Positions 1 to 8,706 are shown, counted from the stretch's first letter. The stretch: 64,000 bases of DNA from Methylobacterium organophilum (GCF_022179465.1 NZ_BPQV01000005.1:62001-126000); one strand, 5' to 3'. The notes: generated from the sequence alone by a model not told the origin. Made by a program: numbers and translations.

Positions 1-1
1 C

Positions 2-694
2 AACGCGATGCTCTCCGAACAGGAGATCGCCGATCGTCCCGACCTCGCGCCGGGGCCCTACGTGCTGGTGGCGGTGAGCGATACCGGCACGGGCATGGAG
101 CCGGCCGTGCTCGCCCATGCCTTCGAGCCGTTCTTCACCACCAAGGATGTCGGCCGGGGCACCGGCCTCGGCCTGAGCCAGGTCTACGGCTTCGTGCGCC
201 AGGCCGGCGGCTATGCCCGGCTGAAGAGCGTGCCCGGCGAGGGCACGACGGTGGAGCTCTACCTGCCCCGTTCCGCCGAAGCGGCGGCGCCCCCGCGCCC
301 GGATACGGCGATTCCTCTGCGCCGGGCGACGCAGGGCGAGGTGGTGCTCGCCGTCGAGGACGAGCCGGGCGTGCTGGAGATGGCGGTGGAGAGCCTGAGC
401 GAGCTCGGCTACCGCACCCTCACCGCGACCCATGCCGCCGCCGCCCTCGATAGGCTTCGGGGGCCCGAGCGCATCGACATCCTGTTCTCGGACGTGGTGA
501 TGCCCGGCGGCATGAACGGCGTGCAGCTCGCCGTGGAGGCCCGACGCCTGCGGCCAGGCCTGCGGGTTCTCCTGACCTCGGGCTATACCGGCGCGCCGCA
601 GAACCTGCCGGGCGACCTGCCGCTCCTCGGCAAGCCCTATCGCCGGGAGCAGCTCGCCGAGAAGCTGCGCGTGGTGCTGGAGAAGGCCAGCTGA
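2..694 (+). CDS. Hybrid sensor histidine kinase, C-terminal fragment (ATPase end plus receiver domain)
   Basis: The 5' end lies outside the window, so only the last ~230 residues are seen. The first ~90 residues are the end of a HATPase_c domain: SDTGTGM (N/G1 region), the FEPFFTTK F box and GRGTGLGLSQVYG (G2 box). A receiver domain follows from about residue 110, counting from the ATG at base 8. It has an acidic pair E117-D118, phosphoacceptor D162 in the SDVVMPGG context, T190/S191 and K209. This is the usual layout of PAS-type hybrid kinases that end in a REC domain and signal by phosphorelay. The sensory part and signal are unknown. It ends 3 bp before the stop of the convergent deformylase-like gene. 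Confidence 0.9.
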   Translation, partial: NAMLSEQEIADRPDLAPGPYVLVAVSDTGTGMEPAVLAHAFEPFFTTKDVGRGTGLGLSQVYGFVRQAGGYARLKSVPGEGTTVELYLPRSAEAAAPPRPDTAIPLRRATQGEVVLAVEDEPGVLEMAVESLSELGYRTLTATHAAAALDRLRGPERIDILFSDVVMPGGMNGVQLAVEARRLRPGLRVLLTSGYTGAPQNLPGDLPLLGKPYRREQLAEKLRVVLEKAS

Positions 695-697
695 GCC

Positions 698-1201
698 TCA
701 GCCCGCCGTTCGGCGCAGCTTGGCGTACCGCTTGAGCGCCCGCTCGCGCCGCAGCCGCGTCAGCCGCTCGATCCAGAAGACGCCGTCGAGCTGGTCGATC
801 TCGTGCTGAAGACAGGCGGCGAGGAATCCCTCCGCCTGCTCCTCCTGCGCCGCGCCGTCGAGGTCGCGGTAGCGCACCGTGACCGCGGCGGGACGCTCCA
901 CCGGCTCCATCACGCCCGGCATCGAGACGCTGCCCTCCTGATGCGACGCCGTCTCGGCTGAGGCCGCGGCGATCTCCGGATTGACGTAGAGGACGGGGGC
1001 GAGATCGGGCTGCAGGCGGATGATCGCGACCCGCTGCGGCAGGCCGAGATGCACCGCCGTCAGCCCGATTGCGGAGACCGCCGCCAGGGTCTCGAGCAGA
1101 TCGTCGGCCAAGGCGCGCAGATCGGCATCGAACCGCGTCACGGGCTGCGCGACGGCGCGCAGACGGGGATCAGGATAATAGATCAGCTCACGGGCCGGCA
1201 T
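698..1201 (-). CDS. Peptide-deformylase homologue with degenerate metal site
   Basis: 167 aa, the normal length and fold signature of Def, which removes the formyl group from nascent N-terminal fMet. The three deformylase motifs are recognisable but altered. Motif 1 reads GLTAVHLG instead of GLAAxQxG. Motif 2 reads EGSVS instead of EGCLS, so the metal-binding Cys is Ser91. Motif 3 reads HEIDQ instead of HExDH, so the second His ligand is Gln137, while H133 and the catalytic Glu134 remain. With two of three metal ligands replaced, ordinary deformylase activity is unlikely. It is probably a paralogue with another role, with a canonical def elsewhere. The bases were read on the reverse strand to confirm both substitutions. 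Confidence 0.85.
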   Translation of the reverse strand: MPARELIYYPDPRLRAVAQPVTRFDADLRALADDLLETLAAVSAIGLTAVHLGLPQRVAIIRLQPDLAPVLYVNPEIAAASAETASHQEGSVSMPGVMEPVERPAAVTVRYRDLDGAAQEEQAEGFLAACLQHEIDQLDGVFWIERLTRLRRERALKRYAKLRRTAG

Positions 1202-1339
1202 ATTGGAAGGCTCTTTCTCCGTCTGGACGAGAATCGCGCGGATCGAAAGCGGGATCAGGCTGCCCGGACATCAGTCTCCCGGGAACATCCCGACAGGCGA
1301 TGCATTGGCCTTCCGACGATGAGAAAGGAGGCAACGATT

Positions 1340-1591
1340 ATGAAGTCCATGAAGACCTTGCTCGCCGGCGCCGTTCTCGCCACTTCGATGGTGGGTGCCG
1401 GGACGATATCGGCCAGCGCGCAACAGATCTATCTGGGGCCAAACGGCCCAGGGGTGGACCTGCGCTCCCGCGCCCAGCGCGACCGCGACGATCGCCGCGA
1501 GATGATGCGCCGGGACGACGACCGCTACTACCGCCAGCAACGCTTCGGCGACCGCAGGGACCGCGGCTACCGCCGCGACTACGATTACTGA
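1340..1591 (+). CDS. Small exported basic/acidic repeat-like protein, function unknown
   Basis: 83 aa. A good Shine-Dalgarno (GAAAGGAGG) lies about 7 bases before the ATG at 1340; a second in-frame ATG follows three codons later. Residues 1-28 form a classic signal peptide (KSMKTLL, hydrophobic core, ASA-QQ cleavage site). The mature part is very rich in Arg and Asp (RDRDDRREMMRRDDDRYY, then RRDRGYRRDYDY), so it is highly charged and probably disordered in the periplasm. Small proteins of this kind are common in Methylobacterium, but I do not recognise a named family. A stem-loop with a T-run lies 40 bp downstream. Confidence 0.7.
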   Translation: MKSMKTLLAGAVLATSMVGAGTISASAQQIYLGPNGPGVDLRSRAQRDRDDRREMMRRDDDRYYRQQRFGDRRDRGYRRDYDY

Positions 1592-1630
1592 CCGGCCATC
1601 GGCGGCGTCCAGCCGTCAGGCCCTGGGAAA

Positions 1631-1655
1631 GGGGTGGGAAACCGCCCCCTTTTTC
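1631..1655 (+). terminator. Rho-independent terminator after the small exported protein gene
   Basis: GGGGTGG (1631-1637), loop GAAA, CCGCCCC (1642-1648), then CTTTTTC. The 7-bp stem has one G-U pair and a tetraloop. It lies 40 bp past the stop at 1591. Confidence 0.75.
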
Positions 1656-1685
1656 ATGCCCGCAGCCGAGCGCCGTGCCCGGCGC

Positions 1686-1988
1686 TCAGGAGGAGAGGGC
1701 CGAGAGCACGTCACGGCCCTCGGGGCTCGCCGCGTAGCGCGTGCGCTGAGTGCGGGGGTCGCGGGTCGTCACCACGATGAGGGCTGCCCCGGTCAGGGTC
1801 TCCACCGCCCGCAGCACCAGGGCATGCTCCACCCCGAAGACCCGGGCGAAGCTGCGACTATCCGCGGAGAAGCCGAGGTGAAGCCCGGCCAGGATGCCAG
1901 CTTCGAGCAAGCTCAGTTCCGGGCGCAGGGCGGAGAGCGTCTCCGCCGCCGCCAGGAAGGTCTCCGCATCGGCGGGAGGCTCACTCAT
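1686..1988 (-). CDS. Small helical protein translationally coupled to formate dehydrogenase (Fdh4B candidate)
   Basis: 100 aa, soluble. It starts inside the end of the large molybdoenzyme gene, an ATGA overlap at 1985-1988, so the two are co-translated. The body (SLLEAGILAGLHLGF, SRSFARVFGVEHALVLRAVETL) followed by LIVVTTRDPRTQRTRYAASPEG looks like a winged-helix (MarR-like) fold with a beta-hairpin wing. In M. extorquens the fourth formate dehydrogenase is described as a large subunit, Fdh4A, plus a small Fdh4B. Position and pairing suggest this is Fdh4B, but I cannot verify the identity. It could instead be a small regulator or a maturation factor. Confidence 0.6.
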   Translation of the reverse strand: MSEPPADAETFLAAAETLSALRPELSLLEAGILAGLHLGFSADSRSFARVFGVEHALVLRAVETLTGAALIVVTTRDPRTQRTRYAASPEGRDVLSALSS

Positions 1989-4294
1989 GCCGCGGCGGCG
2001 ACCGAGGCCCGCGCCCGCACGGTGACGAGCACGGATTTCGAGGTCGGCGTGTCGGAGAACTCACCGAAGGTCGAAAGCGGCACCAGGACGTTCAGCTCGG
2101 GGTAGTAGCCGGCGAGGCTGCCCCGGGGCATGTCGAAGGGCACGAGACGGAAATCCTCCGCCACCCGCTCGATTCCGTCCGCATGCAGGCCGACCACGTC
2201 GACCCGATCGCCGAACTTCGCCTTCAGGGCGGCGAGGTCGTCCGGATTGGCGAAGATCACGCGGCGCTCGCCGTAGACACCACGATAGCGGTCGTCGAGG
2301 CCGTAGATCGTGGTGTTGTACTGGTCGTGGCTGCGGAAGGTCTGAAGCACGAAGGTGTCCGGAATCCCGGAGGCGCGCTGGTGCTCGGTCTGCGCCGGCA
2401 GGGCATCGGCGGAGAAGTTGGCCTTGCCCGTCGTCGTCTCGAAAACCCGCTCGGCGGCGAGGTTGCGCAGCATGAAGCCCCGCGGACGCCGGACGCGCAG
2501 GTTGTAGCCGGAGAAACCGGGGATGGTCTTCTCGATGAGGTCGCGGATCTTGTCGTGATCGTCGGCAAGCGCCGCCCAATCGACCCGCTCCGAGCCCACC
2601 GTAGCCGCGGCCATGCCGGCGATGATCGCCACCTCGGAGCGCAGATGCGGCGAGGCCGGCTTGTTGATGCCGCCCGAGCCGTGGACCATGCTCATCGAAT
2701 CCTCGACGGTCACGATCTGGACCTTGCCCTTGCTGTTGCGGTCGATCTCGGTGCGGCCCAGGCAGGGCAGCACATAGGCGACGCGGCCCGGCAGCAGGTG
2801 CGAGTGGTTGAGCTTCGTCGCGATGTGGACGGTGAGCTCGCAGGAGGACAGCGCCTTGGCGACCAGGGCCGAATCCGGCGTGGCGCGGGCGAAGTTGCCG
2901 CCGAGGCCGATGAAGGCCCTGGACGAGCCGTCGAGCAGGGCGCCGATAGCCGCGAGCACGTTGTGGCCGTGGCGGCGAGGGACCGCGACACCGATCTCCC
3001 GCTCGAGGGCGTCGAGAAGGGCGGCCGGCGGCTTCTCGTTGATGCCGACGGTACGGTCGCCCTGCACGTTGGAATGGCCCCGCACCGGGCAGAGGCCCGT
3101 GCCGGGCCGGCCGACATGGCCGCGCAGAAACAGGACGTTGGCGATCTCGCGGATCGTCGCCACGGAATGGCGGTGCTGGGTGACGCCCATCGCCCAGGTG
3201 GCGATGACCTTGTCGGCGCCGAGATAGACCTCCGCCGCGGTCTCGATCTCCTCCCGGGTCAGGCCGGACTGATCGAGGATCGCCTCCCAGCTGGTCGCCT
3301 CGACGGCGGCGCGATAGGCCTCGTAGCCGGCGGAGTGCTTGGCCAGGAAGGAATGGTCGAGCAGCGAGGGCTTGCCGGCGGCCAGCGCCACGGCGTCCCG
3401 GGCGAAGACCACCTTCGCGATGCCCCGGAAGGCGGCCATGTCGCCGCCGAGGCGCGGCTGATAGTAGTGGCTGGCGATGGGGCGGCTCGCGCCGCGCAGC
3501 ATCTCGACGCTGTTCTGCGGATCGGCGAAGCGCTCCAGGCCGCGCTCACGCACGGGGTTGAACACGACGACGCGGGCGCCGCGCTCGGCGGCCCGGCGCA
3601 GGTCGCCCAGCATGCGCGGATGGTTGGTGCCCGGGTTCTGACCGACGCAGAAGATCGCGTCCGCCTTCTCGAAATCCTCGAGCAGCACCGTGCCCTTGCC
3701 GACGCCGATCGCCGCCTGCAGGGCGACGCCGCTCGCCTCGTGGCACATGTTGGAGCAATCGGGGAAGTTGTTGGTGCCGTAGAGGCGGGCGAAGAGCTGG
3801 TAGAGATAGGCCGCCTCGTTGGAGGCGCGGCCGGAGGTGTAGAACTCGGCCCGGTCGGGATGGTCGAGCCCGCGCAGCACCGCACCGATCTCGGCAAAGG
3901 CCTCGTCCCAGGGCACGGCGACGTAGCGGTCGAGGCCCGCATCGTAGCGCATCGGCTGGGTCAGGCGGCCCTCGCTCTCCAGCGCGTAGTCGGTCCATTG
4001 CCGCAGCTCGGAGACCGTGTGCCGGGCGAAGAACAGCGGCGTGACGCGCTTGTCGGTCGCCTCCCAGGAGACCGCCTTCACGCCGTTCTCGCAGAACTCG
4101 AAGGAGGACCCGTGAGCCGGGTCGCCCCAGGCGCAGCCCGGGCAGTCGAAGCCGTCCGGCTGGTTGGCGGAGAGCAGGGCGCGGGCACCGGAGAGGGGGG
4201 CACGGCTGCCGAGCAGATGCTTGCCGCAACTCTTCAGGGCGCCCCAGCCACCGGCGGCCGAGGAACGCTTGGGAAGCGAGGCGTTGGAGTCCAT
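1985..4294 (-). CDS. fdh4A: FdhF/YdeP-family molybdopterin oxidoreductase, probable formate dehydrogenase Fdh4A
   Basis: 769 aa, close to the usual ~760 aa of this family. It has the family's N-terminal CPGCAWGDP motif near residue 54 and the conserved FPDCSNMCHEASG segment around the molybdenum site. GQNPGTNHPRM and a C-terminal molydopterin-dinucleotide-binding region (SHDQYNTTIYGLDDRYRG) are also seen. The family holds one Mo/W bis-MGD and an Fe-S centre and oxidises formate or a related substrate. In methylotrophs it serves the final step from formate to CO2. The gene is followed, with overlap, by a 100-aa partner. A LysR gene is divergent 537 bp away and may regulate it. Equating it with FDH4 rests on family and on the two-gene arrangement. 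Confidence 0.8.
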   Translation of the reverse strand: MDSNASLPKRSSAAGGWGALKSCGKHLLGSRAPLSGARALLSANQPDGFDCPGCAWGDPAHGSSFEFCENGVKAVSWEATDKRVTPLFFARHTVSELRQWTDYALESEGRLTQPMRYDAGLDRYVAVPWDEAFAEIGAVLRGLDHPDRAEFYTSGRASNEAAYLYQLFARLYGTNNFPDCSNMCHEASGVALQAAIGVGKGTVLLEDFEKADAIFCVGQNPGTNHPRMLGDLRRAAERGARVVVFNPVRERGLERFADPQNSVEMLRGASRPIASHYYQPRLGGDMAAFRGIAKVVFARDAVALAAGKPSLLDHSFLAKHSAGYEAYRAAVEATSWEAILDQSGLTREEIETAAEVYLGADKVIATWAMGVTQHRHSVATIREIANVLFLRGHVGRPGTGLCPVRGHSNVQGDRTVGINEKPPAALLDALEREIGVAVPRRHGHNVLAAIGALLDGSSRAFIGLGGNFARATPDSALVAKALSSCELTVHIATKLNHSHLLPGRVAYVLPCLGRTEIDRNSKGKVQIVTVEDSMSMVHGSGGINKPASPHLRSEVAIIAGMAAATVGSERVDWAALADDHDKIRDLIEKTIPGFSGYNLRVRRPRGFMLRNLAAERVFETTTGKANFSADALPAQTEHQRASGIPDTFVLQTFRSHDQYNTTIYGLDDRYRGVYGERRVIFANPDDLAALKAKFGDRVDVVGLHADGIERVAEDFRLVPFDMPRGSLAGYYPELNVLVPLSTFGEFSDTPTSKSVLVTVRARASVAAAA

Positions 4295-4831
4295 CGAAGA
4301 TCCGGGACGGAAAGTCTTGAGGGGCCGGCGGGCTCGCTACGGGAAGCCGTTGCGATCCTCCGCCACAATCCCAGAAGTAGCATCTCGCATCTGCGAATTC
4401 ATTTCCGGATCGCCGCCACCGAGGCATGACAGCCATGCAACGGAAGAGGACTTTTCACCGTGAGACGGGCGCATAGGACATGTCTTCCACGACGCGGATG
4501 GGCAGCGCCAGCCGAGAGATCAAGATGTTTCCGTGTCACTTTGACGCTATACGGTCCGATATCGTACAGTCTTGGCGCCGTCTTTAACTATTGATGCAGA
4601 AGCTTGAGCATAGATCGATCCATCTTCAGCGACAGACATAACATTGCCTGAGCAACTTTCGCTGCCGATCCTTTCGATGACAAGGAAATTTTTATTTAAT
4701 TTGATTTCCGCGCACTCCTGGCGGGCCATTGACGGGCCGTCAGAATTTCAGCATTTTTACATGCATTATATCGACACAAACCCCGCCGGTCCTACAGGCC
4801 TTGGTCTCCCTTCCGGCGACTGGGAACTTGC
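4295..4831. other. Divergent intergenic region with an AT-rich core
   Basis: 537 bp between fdh4A and the lysR gene. About 4535-4780 is clearly lower in GC than the flanks (runs such as aaatttttatttaatttgat). It presumably carries both promoters. A 60-codon open frame on the minus strand (4547-4729) lies in this core but has no ribosome-binding site, and I do not call it. Confidence 0.6.
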
Positions 4832-5803
4832 ATGCCTCATCCGCAGATCCTTCGCGACATGGCGCTCTTCGTTGAAGTTGCCAAACGCAGGAGCTTCAGC
4901 CAGGCTGCGGCCGCGCTCGGGATGCCGATTTCTTCGCTCTCGCGCAGGATCACCCTGTTCGAGGCCGCGGTCGGCTTGCGTCTGCTCGATCGGACGACCC
5001 GCAAGCTGGTGCTTACCTCCTACGGCGAGGCTTATCTCGCCCAGGCCACCCGCCTCGTCGAGGAAGCCCAGAAGACCTTCGACGACATGGTCGCCGAGGC
5101 CAAGGGCCCGACGGGAATGCTCAAGATCGCCGCGCCGCCGGACTTCTGGGTGCTGCGCCATTTCTCCGGGCTGGTCACGGAATTCTCACGCAACTTCGAG
5201 CACATCCACGTCCATATCGACCTGAAGCCGGCCCCGATCGATCTGGCGGGCGAGAATTACGATCTCGCCGTCACCATCGAGGAGCCGCGCGAGACCTCGC
5301 TCATCGTTCGCAAGATCGCGGACGTGCACAACGCGCTCTTCGCCTCGCCGATCTATTTCGCCACCCGTGAGCGACCCGAGGTGCCAGGCGACCTCGCCAA
5401 CCATCAACTGGTGCTGTCCTCACCGACCGGGCTGTCGAACCTGTCGCTGGCCCGGGACAGCGAGACCGCGGAGGTGTCCGTGCGCGGGCCGATCTCGTGC
5501 AACAATCAGAGCCTTGCCCGGCGGCTGGCCATCGCGGGACAGGGCATCACGGGCGCCAACATCATCAGCGTCGACCGCGACCTCGCGAGCGGACGCCTGG
5601 AGCGGGTGCTGCCGGAATGGCGGCTGGCGCCGACGCCGGTTTATATCGTGACGACGTCGCGGCTCCTGCCGGCCAAGTCGCGGAGTTTCATCGACTTCGT
5701 GACAAAGCGCCTCGGAGCCGTCCTCGGAGCGGCCAACCGGGGCGCCTCGGGGCCGGCGGCCCACCGCCTCGAAGCGCCCGCGGTCTACGCGGTGCGCTCC
5801 TGA
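4832..5803 (+). CDS. LysR-family transcriptional regulator
   Basis: 323 aa. The N-terminal winged HTH covers residues 6-66 (MALFVEVAKRRSFSQAAAAL, then SSLSRRITLFEAAVGLRLLDRTTRKL), followed by the linker helix and a periplasmic-binding-like effector domain (GMLKIAAPPDF, then ENYDLAVTIEEP) of the CrgA/DmlR subgroup. The C-terminus is ~25 residues longer than usual and low in complexity. It is divergent from fdh4A across a 537-bp region, so it is a candidate regulator of the formate dehydrogenase. The effector is unknown. Confidence 0.88.
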   Translation: MPHPQILRDMALFVEVAKRRSFSQAAAALGMPISSLSRRITLFEAAVGLRLLDRTTRKLVLTSYGEAYLAQATRLVEEAQKTFDDMVAEAKGPTGMLKIAAPPDFWVLRHFSGLVTEFSRNFEHIHVHIDLKPAPIDLAGENYDLAVTIEEPRETSLIVRKIADVHNALFASPIYFATRERPEVPGDLANHQLVLSSPTGLSNLSLARDSETAEVSVRGPISCNNQSLARRLAIAGQGITGANIISVDRDLASGRLERVLPEWRLAPTPVYIVTTSRLLPAKSRSFIDFVTKRLGAVLGAANRGASGPAAHRLEAPAVYAVRS

Positions 5804-5807
5804 TCCG

Positions 5808-6032
5808 TCAGAGGCGGCGCGGGAACGGGCGGGGGCGGGGGCGCAGCCGCGTCGCGACCGCCAGGAGATAGGCCATCTCGGCCGCGGCGAGCAGGCCATA
5901 GAACAGGCCGCCGGCGGCGATCCAGGACAGGCCGAGGGCGACGGACAGGATCAGCGCGGCGAGCGCCGCGACCGGCATCAGCGCCACGAGGATCGGCAGG
6001 GGCGTGAGCAGCCTGTCGGGGGATCGTGTCAT
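5808..6032 (-). CDS. Small two-helix membrane protein, unknown function
   Basis: 74 aa. There are two hydrophobic segments (about residues 11-33 and 37-62) with a short turn and a basic C-terminal tail (RLRPRPRPFPRRL), which by the positive-inside rule faces the cytoplasm. It ends 5 bp from the convergent lysR stop. I recognise no family. The coding call rests on its amphipathic layout and absence of a better frame. Confidence 0.5.
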   Translation of the reverse strand: MTRSPDRLLTPLPILVALMPVAALAALILSVALGLSWIAAGGLFYGLLAAAEMAYLLAVATRLRPRPRPFPRRL

Positions 6033-6204
6033 GGCGGGCCACCGGATGCGCGATGCGGTCAGCCCGTGACGCTAAGGGGGCTTTCCTAAAGGCCGCATTG
6101 ATCTTTCGGGTTAAAAGCCACCCGTCGCCGAGACATTCCGCCGCCGGCGGGGGCGGTGATCCGGCGCCCGGGCCGGATCCCGCCTTCCCGCGGCGGCGCG
6201 CGCC

Positions 6205-7077
6205 TCAGGCGTAGACGTTGCCGGCCGATTGCGGGAACTTCTCCGCCAGCGCCCGGCGCAGCTTCTCCAGGGCGCGGTTCTCGATCTGGCGGACGCGCTC
6301 CTTCGAGATGCCGAGCCGGTGGCCGAGGGCCTCCAGCGTCGCCTGATCCTCGGCGAGGCGACGCTCGCGCAGGATGCGCAGCTCGCGCTCGGACAGGACG
6401 GTCAGCGCCTGCTTCAGCCAGATCAGCCGGCGCTCGCCGTCGACGATGGCCGAGACCGTCTCGTCGGGCAGGGCCGCGCCGTCGACCAGGAAGTCCATGC
6501 GCTCGGAGGAGGCCTCGCTCTCCTCGCCCACGGGGGCGTTGAGGGACATGTCCGGCCCCGACAGGCGGGCATCCATCAGGGCCACGTCCTCGCGGGAGAC
6601 GCCGATGGCGGTGGCGATGCGGGAATGGATCTCGTCGCCGACCTGCTCCTCGGTCGACTGCATCAGCCGGGCGCGCAGGCGGCGCAGGTTGAAGAACAGG
6701 GCCTTCTGGGCGGAGCTGGTGCCGCCGCGCACGATCGACCAGTTGCGCAGGATGTAGTCCTGGATCGAGGCCCGGATCCACCAGGTCGCATAGGTCGAGA
6801 AGCGCACGTCGCGCTCCGGCTCGAAGCGGGCGGCGGCCTCCATCAGGCCGACATGCCCCTCCTGGACGAGATCGGCCATGGGCAGGCCGTAATGGCGGAA
6901 GCGGCCGGCCAGCGCGATCACGAGGCGCATATGGGCGGAGATCAGCCGGTGGAGGGCGCGCTCGTCGCGGTTCTCCTTCCAGCGCTCGGCAAGTCCCCGT
7001 TCCTCCTCCCTCGCCAGGAAGGGCGCCTCCATCGCGGTCCGAATGAACTGACGCCGGATCCCTGCGATCTCTGCCAT
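6205..7077 (-). CDS. rpoH: RNA polymerase heat-shock sigma factor RpoH
   Basis: 290 aa, the normal length for sigma-32. Region 2 has LVQEGHVGLMEAAARFEPER and FSTYATWWIRASIQDYILRNW. The RpoH box follows directly (QKALFFNLRR), which separates RpoH from other group 2/3 sigma factors. Region 4 has the HTH LGHRLGISKERVRQIENRALEKL. I chose the ATG at 7077 because a GAAAGG lies ~9 bases upstream and the family begins at this point; the open frame continues upstream without homology. It directs RNA polymerase to heat-shock promoters. Alphaproteobacteria often have two or more RpoH paralogues. Confidence 0.93.
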   Translation of the reverse strand: MAEIAGIRRQFIRTAMEAPFLAREEERGLAERWKENRDERALHRLISAHMRLVIALAGRFRHYGLPMADLVQEGHVGLMEAAARFEPERDVRFSTYATWWIRASIQDYILRNWSIVRGGTSSAQKALFFNLRRLRARLMQSTEEQVGDEIHSRIATAIGVSREDVALMDARLSGPDMSLNAPVGEESEASSERMDFLVDGAALPDETVSAIVDGERRLIWLKQALTVLSERELRILRERRLAEDQATLEALGHRLGISKERVRQIENRALEKLRRALAEKFPQSAGNVYA

Positions 7078-7298
7078 CCCCAAACGCCTTTCTCGATCGA
7101 GCCTTATGAGGGTCCGGGCTCCGCCCAGAACAGGCGGCGGCCCCGGGCATCGGCCCCATGCCCGGCTCAGGCACAACGAAAGGGGGAGGGGGTTGTTCCG
7201 CGCGGCGCGTGGCGCCGAGGCGAGAATTATCAAGGGGGCGGCGCTTCCCCGAGGGGTTCGGGACGGTGGAGAACCCGCCCAAGGCCCGTCGCGCGCAA

Positions 7299-7330
7299 CA
7301 AAAAACCCGGCGCCAGGGGCACCGGGTTTT
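7299..7330 (-). terminator. Rho-independent terminator of carD
   Basis: On the minus strand AAAACCCGG (7330-7322) pairs with CCGGGTTTT (7310-7302) across an 11-nt loop and runs into TTTTTTGTTG. It lies 35 bp downstream of the carD stop. Confidence 0.85.
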
Positions 7331-7364
7331 CCGAAAGACACGTCTTCGCGAGGGGGAAGGCCGC

Positions 7365-7961
7365 TCAGGCGGCCTCTTCCTGCAGGTCGTCGCCCTCGCC
7401 ATCGGCGTCGGACTCGGTCTCCGCCTCGGCCTTGGCCCGGCGCGGGGACTTGGCGAGGCTCTGCTCGATCAGCTTCAGCGCCTCGGTCTCGGTGATCTTG
7501 TTGACCGACGAGATCTCGCGCACGACGCGGTCGAGGGCCGCCTCGTAGAGCTGGCGCTCGCTGTAGGACTGCTCCGGCTGCGCGTCCGAGCGGTAGAGGT
7601 CGCGCACCACCTCGGTGACGGCGATCAGGTCGCCGGAATTGATCTTCGCCTCGTATTCCTGGGCGCGGCGCGACCACATGGTGCGCTTGATCCGGGCGCG
7701 GCCGGTCAGCACGTCGAGGGCCTTCTTCACGAGCTCCGGCTCGGCGAGCTTGCGCATGCCGACGCTGTTGGCCTTCGCGGTCGGCACGCGCAGGACCATC
7801 TTGTCCTTCTCGAAGGAAACGACGAACAGCTCGAGCTTGTAGCCGGCGATCTCCTGCTCCTCGATCGCGACGATGCGGCCTACGCCGTGCGCCGGATAGA
7901 CGACCGCTTCACCCGTCTTGAAGCCTTGGCGGCCTGCCGTCGTCTTCTTGGCTGTGGTCAT
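7365..7961 (-). CDS. carD: CarD-family transcriptional regulator
   Basis: 198 aa. The N-terminal CarD_TRCF domain (GFKTGEAVVYPAHGVGRI, then LFVVSFEKDKMVLRVPTAKA) binds the RNA polymerase beta lobe. A helical C-terminal domain follows (MWSRRAQEYEAKINSGDLI, then RQLYEAALDRVVREISSVN) that contacts promoter DNA near the -10 element. An acidic tail (AEAETESDADGEGDDLQ) ends the protein. CarD stabilises open complexes, notably at rRNA promoters. The start at 7961 is preferred because GGAGG sits 10 bases before it; an in-frame start seven codons upstream has none. A terminator follows the gene. Confidence 0.93.
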   Translation of the reverse strand: MTTAKKTTAGRQGFKTGEAVVYPAHGVGRIVAIEEQEIAGYKLELFVVSFEKDKMVLRVPTAKANSVGMRKLAEPELVKKALDVLTGRARIKRTMWSRRAQEYEAKINSGDLIAVTEVVRDLYRSDAQPEQSYSERQLYEAALDRVVREISSVNKITETEALKLIEQSLAKSPRRAKAEAETESDADGEGDDLQEEAA

Positions 7962-8367
7962 GCGAGAAGGGCCTCCGATCACCGCGCGGCGTCCATCCGC
8001 GCTGTTCCACGTTTCCGGGGGCGGGACACCCGGCTCAAGCCATTGCCCGGACGCCGCTTCGGCACGCCGTCCGGTTCCCTGGCAGCCGTCCCTTCAGCCA
8101 AAGCCACCACGAACCACGAAAGGCAGATCCTTCGCGGTCGTAGTCATGCAACCCCGTTTCCACTGTCGGGAACCGCGTCGGCGCGGGCGGAGAAAGCACA
8201 TCGGGCAGGAGCGACGGCAGAGGGATGGTGTACCACAATCCGGCCGTCGAATCAAAGGATTGCCCGCGCATGCCAGCGCCCGCGCCAACGCGCATCGCGC
8301 GTTATGCACGGTCGATCCGAAACCTCGTCCGACCGGCCCGAAGGGCCGATCCGGTCCGGCGCGGCGA
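7962..8367. other. Intergenic region between carD and fdxA
   Basis: 406 bp upstream of carD. Open frames here on both strands lack Shine-Dalgarno sequences and show no conserved-looking product. I see no tRNA, terminator or clear repeat. It presumably contains the carD promoter. Confidence 0.5.
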
Positions 8368-8706
8368 TCAGTCGCCGGAGCCGGGGTTCGGCGAGAAATG
8401 CGCCTCGAGCTTGCCGGCCACGCCGTCCCATTCCTTGGCGTCGGCGGGCGCGTCCTTCTTCTGGGTGATGTTGGGCCAGCTCTTGGCGTAGTCGGCGTTG
8501 AGCTTCAGCCAGCGCTCCAGGTCGGACTCGGTGTCGGGCTTGATCGCCTCGGCCGGGCATTCCGGCTCGCAGACGCCGCAATCGATGCACTCGTCCGGAT
8601 GGATGACGAGCATGTTCTCGCCCTCGTAGAAGCAGTCCACCGGACAGACCTCGACGCAGTCCATGTACTTGCACTTGATGCAGTTGTCGGTGACGACGTA
8701 GGTCAT
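8368..8706 (-). CDS. fdxA: Seven-iron ferredoxin FdxA
   Basis: 112 aa, the usual length of alphaproteobacterial FdxA. Cluster motifs are [18 protein letters not shown] and [12 protein letters not shown]. The first group, with its wider spacing, fits the 3Fe-4S site and the second gives the 4Fe-4S site; the acidic C-terminal extension (~50 residues) is typical. It is a soluble low-potential electron carrier of cytoplasmic redox reactions. It lies downstream of an S4-domain gene on the same strand, in the order common in Rhizobiales (helicase, S4 protein, fdxA, carD). Confidence 0.95.
   Translation of the reverse strand: MTYVVTDNCIKCKYMDCVEVCPVDCFYEGENMLVIHPDECIDCGVCEPECPAEAIKPDTESDLERWLKLNADYAKSWPNITQKKDAPADAKEWDGVAGKLEAHFSPNPGSGD

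Noticed and set aside
2183-4429. A 748-codon frame antisense to fdh4A.
   Set aside because: Shadow of the molybdoenzyme gene; no domain and no ribosome-binding site.
4547-4729. A 60-codon minus-strand frame in the AT-rich fdh4A/lysR intergenic region.
   Set aside because: No Shine-Dalgarno and no recognisable family; it could be a relic, but the evidence is too weak.
8035-8309. Minus-strand frames between fdxA and carD.
   Set aside because: Cys/Arg/Trp-rich product with no plausible fold and no ribosome-binding site.
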